From: SMWC01 sp964466315
GTDB taxonomy: Bacteria > Pseudomonadota > Gammaproteobacteria > Steroidobacterales > Rariloculaceae
Length of the DNA stretch: 64,000 nucleotides
Assembly (NCBI GenBank): GCA_964466315.1
Contig: CAYXNS010000008.1
Coordinates: 7,200-71,199 of the forward strand
Reading direction: 5' to 3'
The stretch's first letter is position 1; each line of letters starts with the position of its first letter. Both the position numbers and the translations under genes were made by a program. Below, piece by piece: positions 7,626 to 15,166 of this stretch. Under the pieces are notes generated by a model. That model was not told the origin of the DNA. It did not search any database and saw only the letters and a list, made by a program, of their open reading frames with translations.

Positions 7626-7880
7626 TCAATTTTCCCCGCGTATGGTTTTGATGTAGTCGGGCTCCGACATTCCATTGATGATCGTGAACGGCCGCAAGAG
7701 CAACGGGTGGACGCCTAACTCATAGAGCTTGAAGGCATCGACTTCGGTCGCGGCAGCCTGCTCGTCCGGAGACAATTTGAATTCTGCGACGAGCGCGTCC
7801 CGTTCGTCGAAGAATCGTTGCCGGGCCGTCGGGTCGCGGTTGACTGCCTGAACGAGTTTCTGGAGTTGATAAATGCTCAT
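7626..7880 (-). CDS. Extradiol dioxygenase small subunit, LigA family
   Basis: 84-residue helical protein matching the LigA subunit of protocatechuate 4,5-dioxygenase types: QLQKLVQAVNRDPTARQRF, the acidic EFKLSPDE turn, and the region ELGVHPLLLRPF. LigA caps the active site of LigB and carries no metal itself. First gene of the ligA-ligB-tctC unit. Confidence 0.82.
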   Translation of the reverse strand: MSIYQLQKLVQAVNRDPTARQRFFDERDALVAEFKLSPDEQAAATEVDAFKLYELGVHPLLLRPFTIINGMSEPDYIKTIRGEN

Positions 7881-7886
7881 AGTGAT

Positions 7887-8114
7887 CTAAATTCGTTCCG
7901 TATAGTTTGTGCTACGAAGAAATAATACTACCCCTTTCCATTCGCTGCAGGACACCGTGCCGTGAATGTCGCCGCAGCTTCCGGCCGGCGGTATCGCGCC
8001 GTGATCAGCCCCAGGCGGCCCGCGCCGAGCAGCGCGGTGGAAGATCCGCCTGTGCAGCAGGCCGTTGCCGGCGACTTGCTCGTGTTCCACGACGGGAACT
8101 AAGGGCTTGGGCAT
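7887..8114 (-). pseudogene. Probable soxC (sulfane dehydrogenase) N-terminal relic
   Basis: From ATG 8114 the frame reads MPKPLVPVVEHEQ, then VAGNGLLHRRIF. That block resembles the N-terminus of SoxC proteins, which carry a Tat signal with a twin arginine after GNGLLHRR. Directly after, the hydrophobic part of the signal continues only in another frame (TALLGAGRLGLITAR), so a frameshift is present near 8040. No molybdopterin domain follows, so only about 45 codons of the gene remain. This fills the 366-bp gap between the ligA-like gene and the metallo-hydrolase; I see nothing else there except the promoter region of the latter. Confidence 0.5.
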
Positions 8115-8246
8115 GGTTTTGCTCTCAGAAGTGCGTGCCAGTGGACAAACTCGCGACGGCCGGGGCAGCCGGGCCGAGATCGACGTATACTCATAGCTTA
8201 ATAAACAACAACCCGGACGATCTGTCCACAGCTAGGGGAATCGGCA

Positions 8247-9275
8247 ATGAAATTCAATCGCGTAGTCAGGTCTGGTCTGATTCTGAGCATCGCCGTGCTC
8301 GCGGCTCCGGCCATCCTGGCCCAGCAGGCGCCGACGAGGGCTATTAAGGAAATCGCCGACGATCTCTACTGGGCGCAGAATAATAACCATCACGCCGTGT
8401 TCCTCGTCACTGACGACGGCGTCATTCTGGCCGATCCGATCAATACGGACTTCGCCGGCTGGCTAAAGAGCGAGATCGATTCTCGCTTCGGCGTTCCGGT
8501 CCGTTATGTCCTGTACAGCCATAACCACTGGGATCACGCTTCGGGCGGCGGCGTCTTCGACGATACGGCACTGTTCGTCGGCCACGAGAACATGCCGGGC
8601 AACCTGGCCCTTCCGGCGGACGACACACCGTTTCCGGCTAACGCGGCCGAACTCGACGCCAATGGCGACGGCCAGATCGACGCCTCCGAAGCGACGGGGA
8701 ACTTTGCCGCGAACCTGAACCTGTTCGATGTCAATGGAGACGGCATGATCAGCGGCGCCGAAGCGACGCGCGGTGCGCTGAACGACGTTCGTGTGCCGGA
8801 CATCGTCTACAAGGATCGAATGACCGTCACGCTGGGCGGGAAGAGCGTGAACCTGATCCATGTCGGCACGATGGACCACACAAACGATTACAGTCTAGTT
8901 TACTTTCCGGGTGAGCGCGCGGTCTTCGTTGTCGACTACATCAGTATTGGCCGCGTAGCTTTCCAGACGATATTCCGTACTTCCGGTGCCGGTGTGCTGG
9001 ACGGCTTGCTGAATTCGATCCGGATGGTCGAATTCCTGGACTTCGATATCGTCGCGCCGGGCCATGGCGTTGTCGGCAGCAAATCTGATATCGCTGCATA
9101 CCGGCATTATCTTGAAGAGCTACGAGACGCGGTTGCCGCGGGAATCGCCGCGGGCAGCTCACTCGAGGACCTACAGGCGAGTATTCTCATGGAGCCCTAC
9201 CAGGATTGGATCAATTACGAGAACTGGCGCCCGCTCAATGTTGCCGGGATGTACAACTACCTGATGGATCAGTAG
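8247..9275 (+). CDS. Exported metallo-beta-lactamase-fold hydrolase with two EF-hands inserted
   Basis: 342 residues with a signal peptide (cleavage near LAQQA). The metal motif SHNHWDH gives His92, His94, Asp96 and His97; later ligands are His211 (TMDHTND), Asp230 (VVDY) and His in APGHG. Between these blocks lie two complete EF-hand calcium loops, D137-E148 and D161-E172, each with the D-x-N-x-D-G spacing. A periplasmic hydrolase whose active site is shaped or stabilised by calcium is the natural inference. It is not a typical antibiotic beta-lactamase; related exported family members act on diverse esters and lactones. Stands alone, ending at a hairpin terminator. Confidence 0.87.
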   Translation: MKFNRVVRSGLILSIAVLAAPAILAQQAPTRAIKEIADDLYWAQNNNHHAVFLVTDDGVILADPINTDFAGWLKSEIDSRFGVPVRYVLYSHNHWDHASGGGVFDDTALFVGHENMPGNLALPADDTPFPANAAELDANGDGQIDASEATGNFAANLNLFDVNGDGMISGAEATRGALNDVRVPDIVYKDRMTVTLGGKSVNLIHVGTMDHTNDYSLVYFPGERAVFVVDYISIGRVAFQTIFRTSGAGVLDGLLNSIRMVEFLDFDIVAPGHGVVGSKSDIAAYRHYLEELRDAVAAGIAAGSSLEDLQASILMEPYQDWINYENWRPLNVAGMYNYLMDQ

Positions 9276-9298
9276 TAGGAGCGACACCGTCGGCGCAA

Positions 9299-9335
9299 GG
9301 AAAAGGGGCCCCTTATTTCCCGCGGCCCTTTTTTT
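9299..9335. terminator. Bidirectional hairpin terminator / intergenic repeat copy 1
   Basis: AAAAGGGGCC and GGCCCTTTTTTT pair around a 13-nt loop between two convergent genes. A-rich and T-rich flanks allow termination both ways. The right side, GGCCC-T(n)-CGGTC, is shared with the palindrome at 60906-60930. Confidence 0.65.
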
Positions 9336-9343
9336 CGGTCTCT

Positions 9344-9667
9344 TTATCTCTCGAGGTGCTGGAGCTTGTCCGGCGTGTCCTTCCAGTCGTCCGCGTCGTC
9401 GGGTGGATCCTGACCCTGCGAGATGACCGGCCAGCCCTTCGAGAGTTCAGCATTTAACGCGAGGAACTGTTCCTGGCCTTCCGGTAACTCGTCCTCGTCG
9501 TAGATGGCGTCGATCGGGCATTCAGGCTCACAGAGCGTGCAATCTATACACTCATCGGGGTCGATGACCAGCATATTCGGTCCCTCATGGAAGCAGTCCA
9601 CGGGGCAAACCTCGACGCAGTCAGTGTATTTACACTTGATACAGCTCTCTGTGACGACAAATGTCAT
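9344..9667 (-). CDS. fdxA: 7Fe ferredoxin FdxA (3Fe-4S/4Fe-4S)
   Basis: 107-residue soluble electron carrier. The first cluster region has CIKCKYTDCVEVCP, with the separation expected for a 3Fe-4S plus 4Fe-4S pair; the second is CIDCTLCEPECP. The acidic C-terminal extension (DDADDWKDTPD) is typical of proteobacterial FdxA, which is about 107 residues. Single gene converging on the EF-hand metallo-hydrolase. Confidence 0.93.
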   Translation of the reverse strand: MTFVVTESCIKCKYTDCVEVCPVDCFHEGPNMLVIDPDECIDCTLCEPECPIDAIYDEDELPEGQEQFLALNAELSKGWPVISQGQDPPDDADDWKDTPDKLQHLER

Positions 9668-9900
9668 TTGACTGTCCTTGAAGCCCAGGTACCGGATCCC
9701 GACACCCGGTTATTGTAGTGGTTGAGGCGGGCCGCCGACAGCCCATTGTAGGCCGCGGCGACGGCTTCCACCTGCTGTCGATCGTCGTGGCGGCGCGATG
9801 AATCTCGAGCGCGTAGAAGAAAAAGCGCAGCGGCACCCAAACCAGTGGCGAGGATGTGCCGCTGCGAATGATATCGGCCGGTCGCCGATTACTCTTCTAG

Positions 9901-10053
9901 TTAAAAAATGAACCGATAGCGGGCGCCAGGCGAATCGACGAACGGATTTTCGCCCGTGGCAATGAGGTGCTGCATGAGTAGCAACAATCCGAAGGTGATG
10001 GCGGAGCCCAAAGAGATGACGCCTGCGTAACAGGTGACAGCGGCGTTGATCAT
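9901..10053 (-). CDS. 50-residue single-span protein resembling a TonB N-terminal anchor
   Basis: From ATG 10053 (upstream GGTAACC) a 50-codon frame reads through one hydrophobic span (GVISLGSAITFGLLLLMQHL) and a short tail ATGENPFVDSPGARYRFIF, then TAA, with a further in-frame stop four codons on. The pattern of a span with LMQxLIATG followed by a polar tail ending in FxF/FVR is what I recall for the inner-membrane anchor of some gammaproteobacterial TonB proteins, but the Pro-rich spacer and the C-terminal domain are absent. Either a truncated tonB or a genuine small membrane protein. The flanks (9668-9900 and 10054-10128) show nothing else I can support. Confidence 0.45.
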   Translation of the reverse strand: MINAAVTCYAGVISLGSAITFGLLLLMQHLIATGENPFVDSPGARYRFIF

Positions 10054-10128
10054 GGTGGTTACCTAGCTGCGGTCTGAAATGGCGGGTTCGACGCACCCTA
10101 ATACATCGAACGCCCAAGTATAGTTTGA

Positions 10129-10151
10129 TATACCTTGAACCGAAAGGTATA
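10129..10151. promoter_or_regulatory. Candidate PadR operator
   Basis: TATACCTT and AAGGTATA form a perfect 8-bp dyad with a 7-nt spacer, 32 bp before the PadR start. PadR repressors commonly bind AT-rich dyads over their own promoters. The adjacent TATAGTTTGATA could hold the -10 element. Confidence 0.5.
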
Positions 10152-10182
10152 GTCGACATCGTTATAAGCCATGCGCTGAGAA

Positions 10183-10521
10183 ATGGGCCAATCGAATCCT
10201 CCGTTCATGAGCGGCGTGCCGGAACTCCTGGTTTTGAGGCTGCTCGCACGCCAGGAGATGTACGGTTACGAACTCGTGAAAGCCGTGCGGGTTGTGACCG
10301 GCGAGGCGATCGCGCTGGGGGAAGGTGTCATCTATCCAGCGCTGCACGCGCTCGAGAAGAATGGTGCGCTGAAGGCAACCCGTAAGCCCGTCAACGGCCG
10401 TACGCGCGTCTATTACTGCATGACATCGAAGGGCCAGCGCCGCCTCGACAAGCTGACGGCGGAGTGGGACCGAGTCAGCTCCGGCGTCCGCTCGGCGTTA
10501 GGGCAAGCGGGGCATGCGTAG
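10183..10521 (+). CDS. PadR family transcriptional regulator
   Basis: 112-residue winged-helix regulator. Helix-turn-helix and wing are visible: LLVLRLLARQEMYGYEL, the GEGVIYPALHALEKNG recognition region, and the wing GRTRVYYCMTSKG. PadR proteins usually repress their own operon and a neighbouring membrane or transporter gene in response to a small molecule. ATG 10183 or an internal ATG at 10207 could start it. Its stop overlaps ATG 10514 of the next gene, so the two are translationally coupled, a common PadR plus HAAS-domain pair. Confidence 0.9.
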   Translation: MGQSNPPFMSGVPELLVLRLLARQEMYGYELVKAVRVVTGEAIALGEGVIYPALHALEKNGALKATRKPVNGRTRVYYCMTSKGQRRLDKLTAEWDRVSSGVRSALGQAGHA

Positions 10522-10943
10522 AGAAAGCCTGAATGCGCTCAGAATGTCGCTGCAAGAGGGCGGCGTATCCCCGGGCCTACATCCACCGCCTCACGGCTGA
10601 ACTCGACGATCATTACGCTGACCTCGAACGAGAAGAATGCGCGACGGGTCGGGACAGGGCTGCCGCCGGAATCGAAGCCGAGCGGCGTCTCGGTCGGCAG
10701 GACGCGATCGCGGCGGCGGTGCTCACGAAGCCCGAACTGAAGTCCTGGTGTTATCGCTGGCCGTGGATCGTGAGCCTGCTCAAACCCGTTGTGCTGGCGC
10801 TGCTCTTGCCGGGGATGCCGATTCTGGCCTGCGTCGATAGAGGCGCGGCGATTGCGAGATGGAGTGTCTCGATCAGCCTCGCGACGGCAGTCACCGGTGG
10901 ACTGCTCTTGGTCATGGCGCAGTCGCTACTAGCCACAACCTAA
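10514..10943 (+). pseudogene. PadR-partner membrane protein (HAAS-like N-terminus), frameshifted
   Basis: Translation from ATG 10514, overlapping the PadR stop, gives MRRESLNALRMSLQEGGVS and then loses the family pattern; the next frame supplies RAYIHRLTAELDDHYADLE, the usual continuation. Removing one C from the CCCC run at 10569-10572 joins both into a ~142-residue protein: an N-terminal helical HAAS-like domain, then two membrane spans (near LLKPVVLALLLPGMP and SISLATAVTGGLLLVMAQ). So there is a one-base insertion, either a real mutation or a homopolymer error. If unrepaired, an ATG at 10533 could give a 136-residue product with a foreign start. Confidence 0.7.
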
Positions 10944-10956
10944 TCGCGCATACCGT

Positions 10957-12066
10957 TCACGCGCGGAGCATCCCCGCGACCTCTTCGGCGATCGCCAGCG
11001 ATGACGTAAGGCCTGGTGATTCGATGCCGAACAGGTTGATCAGCCCATCCACACCGTGCTGTTCGGCGCTCTGAATGACGAAGTCTCCGGGTGGATCCCC
11101 CTGATCCACGATCTTCGGCCGGATCCCGACGTACCCCGGTGCGAGCGCGTCTTCCGTGATAGCGGGCCAATAGGTCCCAATCGCTTCAGCGAATGCCCCC
11201 GCACGGCTGGCATCCGGCCGATAATCGATCGCCGTCACCCACTCCTCATCCGGACCGAATCGAGTCTGTCCCGCCATATCCAGCGTCACGTGTACGCCCA
11301 GCCAGGTGCCCCGGGGCATGGGGTAGATGAGATGATTGAATGGGCTCTTGTGCTGGAGGACGAAGTAAGTACCCTTCGCGTAGCGGGTTCGCAGCACGTG
11401 GCGGGCATCGAGACCCGCGATACCGCCGGCGACCTCTGTCGCGTAAAGCCCGGCGGCATTGACGACGGCTCGCGCACGAATATCCAGGCTCTCCGACCCG
11501 CTTTTTACCGACAGTTTGATACCGTCGTCGGCGAATGACCCGCTCGCGAACTCCGATAGCACGGCGACGCGGCCTCCTGCGGTTTCGAGGTCTCCCTGCA
11601 ACGAAAGCATGAGATTGTGGCTGTCGACGATGCCGGTAGATGGGGAGAGTAGCCCCGCGGTGCAGCGTATCTCGGGTTCCAGCTTCGCAACGTCCTCGCG
11701 CGACAGCGGTTTCAGATCGTCGACCCCGTTGATCTCGGCCTGGTCACGCAACGCCTGCAGTCGCTCCTCCTGTTCGCTATTCAACGCCACCATGACTTTC
11801 CCACAACGACGGTGCGCAATGCCCTTGTCGGCACAGTACTGGTAGAGGAGATTCTTGCCACGTACGCAGAGACGCGCTTTGAGGCTGCCGGTTGGGTAAT
11901 AGATACCGGCATGGATAACCTCGGAATTGCGCGACGATGTTTCTTCACCGATTCGTTCGTTGCGTTCGAGCACGATGACGTCGCGTCCGGCGAGCGCAAG
12001 TTCGCGGGCGATTGCAAGCCCAACTACACCCGCACCGATGACCGCCACGTCGAGAGATTCATCCAT
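10957..12066 (-). CDS. FAD-dependent oxidoreductase, L-2-hydroxyglutarate oxidase-like
   Basis: 369-residue DAO-superfamily flavoprotein. FAD-binding start VIGAGVVGLAIARE (dinucleotide fold), then SSRNSEVIHAGIYYP, a segment characteristic of L-2-hydroxyglutarate dehydrogenases/LhgO-like enzymes, and the C-terminal INLFGIESPGLTSSLAI FAD-contact block. It would oxidise a 2-hydroxy acid and pass electrons to quinone or O2. Divergent from the TetR gene at 12200, with 133 bp between, so TetR control is possible. Confidence 0.85.
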   Translation of the reverse strand: MDESLDVAVIGAGVVGLAIARELALAGRDVIVLERNERIGEETSSRNSEVIHAGIYYPTGSLKARLCVRGKNLLYQYCADKGIAHRRCGKVMVALNSEQEERLQALRDQAEINGVDDLKPLSREDVAKLEPEIRCTAGLLSPSTGIVDSHNLMLSLQGDLETAGGRVAVLSEFASGSFADDGIKLSVKSGSESLDIRARAVVNAAGLYATEVAGGIAGLDARHVLRTRYAKGTYFVLQHKSPFNHLIYPMPRGTWLGVHVTLDMAGQTRFGPDEEWVTAIDYRPDASRAGAFAEAIGTYWPAITEDALAPGYVGIRPKIVDQGDPPGDFVIQSAEQHGVDGLINLFGIESPGLTSSLAIAEEVAGMLRA

Positions 12067-12199
12067 AAGATCGGCTTATCCTATCGGTTGTCGGAGGGAG
12101 AGGGGTGTATTGTGCCGCCTCGGTCGGATGCACGCACGCGCGGTGCGGGCTGTCGTATAATCGCTGTCCAGACAAGCGGAGGGCGTCGGAGAGACAGGA

Positions 12200-12853
12200 T
12201 TGACCGAACTAGGGGGTTCAAACGACAAACACGCGAGGGGCGGTAGTTTCGTTCCGCCCAAGTCTTCCCGGGGCCACGCCCGGCGGGAACGTATCCTGAG
12301 CGCGGCTACGGAACTCTTCCTCGAGAACGGTTACGGTGGCACGTCCATCGATGCAATCATCGAGCGCTCGGGTGGCTCGAAGGCGACCTTGTACAGCTAT
12401 TTTTCGGTGAAGGACGAACTGTTCCGCGCCGTGATTGATGCCATTGTGTCTCATCGGGATGAGCCCGAACTCGACCCCGGGAGCGATATCCGGGCGGCGC
12501 TCGTGAACTTCAATCTGCGGCGAATGGCCATCGTATTCTCCAGTCAGCATCGCGCGCTGCTACGGTTGATCGTTGGCGAGCGCGAGCGCTTCCCCGATAT
12601 CGCGCGGATGTATTACGAACGCGGGCCGAAGCGCAGCCGGGAGTTCTTAACCGAATACATGACGATGTTGAAAAACGGGGACCTACTCGCGATAGAGGAT
12701 CCGGCGGAATCCGCGGAGTTCCTGATCGGTATGCTGTATTTCGAGTGGTATCTGACACAACTCTATCTCGGAGAGGGTCCACCGTCACGAGAGGCGATGC
12801 AACAGCGGACCGAGCGAGTCGTCGACCGTTTTATGGAGGCCTTGCAAAAATAA
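12200..12853 (+). CDS. TetR/AcrR family transcriptional regulator
   Basis: 217 residues. The helix-turn-helix is in ILSAATELFLENGYGGTSIDAI followed by RSGGSKATLYSYFSVKDELF. The C-terminal half is a TetR_C-like ligand domain with LRLIVGERERFPDIA. Start is TTG 12200 with AGGA just upstream; no better ATG precedes the HTH. Neighbours are a divergent FAD oxidoreductase and a downstream DMT transporter (25-bp gap), which are its likely targets. Confidence 0.88.
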   Translation: MTELGGSNDKHARGGSFVPPKSSRGHARRERILSAATELFLENGYGGTSIDAIIERSGGSKATLYSYFSVKDELFRAVIDAIVSHRDEPELDPGSDIRAALVNFNLRRMAIVFSSQHRALLRLIVGERERFPDIARMYYERGPKRSREFLTEYMTMLKNGDLLAIEDPAESAEFLIGMLYFEWYLTQLYLGEGPPSREAMQQRTERVVDRFMEALQK

Positions 12854-12878
12854 AGGCACCTTCGGATAGCATAGCGCC

Positions 12879-13772
12879 GTGATCTCTCATCCGACGGCGT
12901 ACGCCTTACTGATATTCAATATGGCGCTCTGGGGCAGCTCCCTCGTAGTTGCTCGAGCAACCCACGAGATCGTGCCGCCACTCGCACTGACTTTCTGGCG
13001 TTGGGTGTTCGCAGTTCTCGTGCTTCTGCCGATCGTATGGTCTAAGTTGCCGGGCACCGTGCCGTATCTGCGGTGATCCTGGCGGGGGCTTCTTCTGCTG
13101 TGCGCTGCCATGGTCGTGGGCAGTACGTTCTCGGTGATCGCGGTCAACTACACGACTGCAATCAACGCAAGTTTGATCAACGGCAGTCAACCGGCCGTCA
13201 CGGCGCTCGTTGCTTTAATGGTCGTGCGGGAACGTTTATCGATCGCGAGCGGAATCGGTATTGCGATCGCGTTTCTCGGAATCCTCGTGATGGTCTCGCA
13301 AGGTAGCCTCGAACTGCTATTCGATCTGGTTTTTAACGTCGGTGATCTCGTAATGGTCATCGCTGTGCTCGCCTGGGCGTTTTACTCCGTCGAATTGCAT
13401 CGCCAGCCGGAGCATCCGAGCGGCGATGTGCTGTTGTTTTTTATTGCCTGCGCGGGCCTGACCACCGTATTGCCGTTCTATCTCGCCGAAACCGTATACA
13501 TCAGGGAGTTCGTGCCTAGCCGAAACGCCGCCGCCGCCATCATCTATGTAAGCTTGTCGGCATCCCTGGTGGCAGTGGGGCTTTGGAATCTGGCGATTCG
13601 TTCGGTGGGCGCGATGCATGCGGCGCTGTTCATCAATCTCATTCCCGTGTTTGGGGCCGCATTTGCGATGTTATTCCTCGGCGAGCGCCTGTTCGCCTAT
13701 CACGTCATCGGCGCCGTGCTCGTCTTCATCGGGATCCTCATGGCCGTGCGAGGCCGGCTTACTGATCTATAA
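12879..13772 (+). pseudogene. EamA/DMT-family permease interrupted by in-frame TGA
   Basis: Ten-span drug/metabolite transporter split by a single in-frame TGA at 13074-13076. Before it: MALWGSSLVVARATHEIVPP and the WRWVFAVLVLLPI span; after it, without any frame change: SWRGLLLLCAAMVVGSTFSV, then NYTTAINASLINGSQP and the second EamA repeat through LGERLFAYHVIGAVLV. Total 297 sense codons plus the extra stop fit the family length. A one-base change (CGA or TGG to TGA) explains it. An internal restart at ATG 13110 would lack the first spans. Starts with GTG 12879. Confidence 0.82.
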
Positions 13773-13773
13773 A

Positions 13774-13812
13774 AATTATTTTATAAATATATAGTTATAT
13801 ATATTTTATAAA
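13774..13812. repeat. AT-only dyad after the DMT transporter
   Basis: About 40 nearly pure A/T bases, strikingly different from the GC-rich surroundings. TTATAAATATATA is mirrored by TATATATTTTATAA with one mismatch. It could be a weak terminator or a scar; it lacks a GC stem. Confidence 0.4.
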
Positions 13813-13892
13813 GTGGATTCTAGATCCCGGCACGGGCGGAGCGTGCAACCTGTTTGCGTACGCCCGGGTTCCATGTTCCGATCGGCTGTGCA

Positions 13893-14282
13893 TCAGCGCA
13901 GGGGCATGCCGCCTCCGGGTACACCGCCGTGCCCGTCCGCACCGCTGCCGGGAACGATGATCGACGATGCCGACTCACGACGGAGTTCCTCAAGGCGCTC
14001 CATCGCTTCGGCGAGAGCAGCTTTCGCGCTGTCACCGAAATTCGCCACAGCATCTGCCAGCGATGACGCTTTGACCTCGAAGCTCAATGGTAGCGTACCT
14101 GCTGGCGTCAGTATCTGTGTCTGGCCCATATAGACGTCGTCGCGGGCATCGTCGCGGCTGCCGTCGGGCTTGGTCGGCGTGAGTCTCTGTAAACTGCCGA
14201 CGCGGCGGTCGGTGAACGTCTCCTCGCGGTAGAGATCGTCAGCCCCCATTCGGATGTCCGGTTCCTGCATATTTTCTGCCAT
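13893..14282 (-). CDS. Hypothetical soluble protein, 129 residues
   Basis: No family recognised. The start MAENMQE at 14282 is preferred because AAAGGA lies 8 nt upstream; the frame extends 7 codons further to 14303. The protein is polar and charged with no signal peptide; a beta-like stretch (VYMGQTQILTPAGTLPLSFEV) is followed by a helix (AKAALAEAMERLEELRRE) and a glycine-rich, disordered tail. Divergent from the glutamine amidotransferase (118-bp gap). Confidence 0.6.
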   Translation of the reverse strand: MAENMQEPDIRMGADDLYREETFTDRRVGSLQRLTPTKPDGSRDDARDDVYMGQTQILTPAGTLPLSFEVKASSLADAVANFGDSAKAALAEAMERLEELRRESASSIIVPGSGADGHGGVPGGGMPLR

Positions 14283-14400
14283 GTTCTCGTGTCCTTTCGC
14301 CATTCGTCGAGGCTGAGTTCGAAGATCCGTAGGCTAACATTGTTTTCTCCCCACCGCGGCTCGCGGCGCGACCTGGAACCGATCTGGTAAGCTGCGGGCC

Positions 14401-15147
14401 ATGCGCAAGCTGTTGGTTTATCAGCACGTTCCGTTCGAACCGTTGGGTACATTGGATGCTCAATTCCGGGCGGCAGGGTTCCGGATACGCTATGTCAACT
14501 TCTCTCGGCTGGCCGAGGTGAGCCCGGATGTCGGGCGTTATAATGGGCTCGTCGTACTCGGCGGCCCGATGAGCGCGCTTGACATCGATCGCCACCCGCA
14601 TCTCGGTGTCGAGATCGATTCGATCCGACAGGCAGTGGATTCCGGCATACCCATACTCGGCATCTGCCTGGGAGCGCAACTGATTGCGAGCGCCCTAGGT
14701 GCGCGGATACGGCGTAATCCCGTCAGGGAAATCGGCTGGTACGAGGTCGCGCCGACGGCGGTTGGCTGGGAGGATCCGCTATTCTCGAAGTTCGATGGCG
14801 CCGAGCAGGTCTTCCAGTGGCACGGCGACACGTTTACGTTGCCGCACGGCGCACAGCACCTGGCGGAGTCGGAGGATTGCGCCAATCAGGCCTTTCGAAT
14901 CGGCGAGAGCGTCTACGGCGTACAGTTTCACCTCGAGGCGGATCAGGCGTTGATAGAACGATGGCTGCAAACGCCGGTCCATCTTCGTGAACTCGCCAAG
15001 CTCGGCTCGACCGTCGATCCCCAGCGAATTCTGGCGGACACGACGCGCTATATCGCCCGAGCGACGGCGCTCAGCAGCGTGTTCTTCGGGGAATTCATCG
15101 AACGATTCTACAGGCGACGGCGGCGCGTCGCGTTGCCGTCACGTTGA
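14401..15147 (+). CDS. Class I glutamine amidotransferase-like protein
   Basis: 248 residues. The GATase1 triad is intact: nucleophile Cys89 in GICLGAQ, His177 and Glu179 in VQFHLEAD. The oxyanion region VVLGGPMSA is also present. No synthase domain is fused, so the acceptor is unknown; stand-alone members include enzymes that hydrolyse gamma-glutamyl compounds. The C-terminus ends in a basic RRRRR tail. Gene is alone between divergent and convergent neighbours. Confidence 0.87.
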   Translation: MRKLLVYQHVPFEPLGTLDAQFRAAGFRIRYVNFSRLAEVSPDVGRYNGLVVLGGPMSALDIDRHPHLGVEIDSIRQAVDSGIPILGICLGAQLIASALGARIRRNPVREIGWYEVAPTAVGWEDPLFSKFDGAEQVFQWHGDTFTLPHGAQHLAESEDCANQAFRIGESVYGVQFHLEADQALIERWLQTPVHLRELAKLGSTVDPQRILADTTRYIARATALSSVFFGEFIERFYRRRRRVALPSR

Positions 15148-15166
15148 GAGAGTGATGGGTGATCGG

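Noticed and set aside
8247..9275. Metallo-hydrolase as an antibiotic-resistance beta-lactamase
   Set aside because: The EF-hand insert, HNHWDH context and overall pattern do not match B1-B3 resistance enzymes; no resistance context.
9630..10159. Overlapping minus-strand frames around the ferredoxin start
   Set aside because: Arg/His/Pro-rich composition, overlap with fdxA and with the 50-residue span protein; only the latter has plausible protein character.
13074..13076. TGA in the DMT transporter as selenocysteine
   Set aside because: No reason for Sec at this loop, no recognisable downstream hairpin requirement met, and family has Arg/Trp-like residues there.
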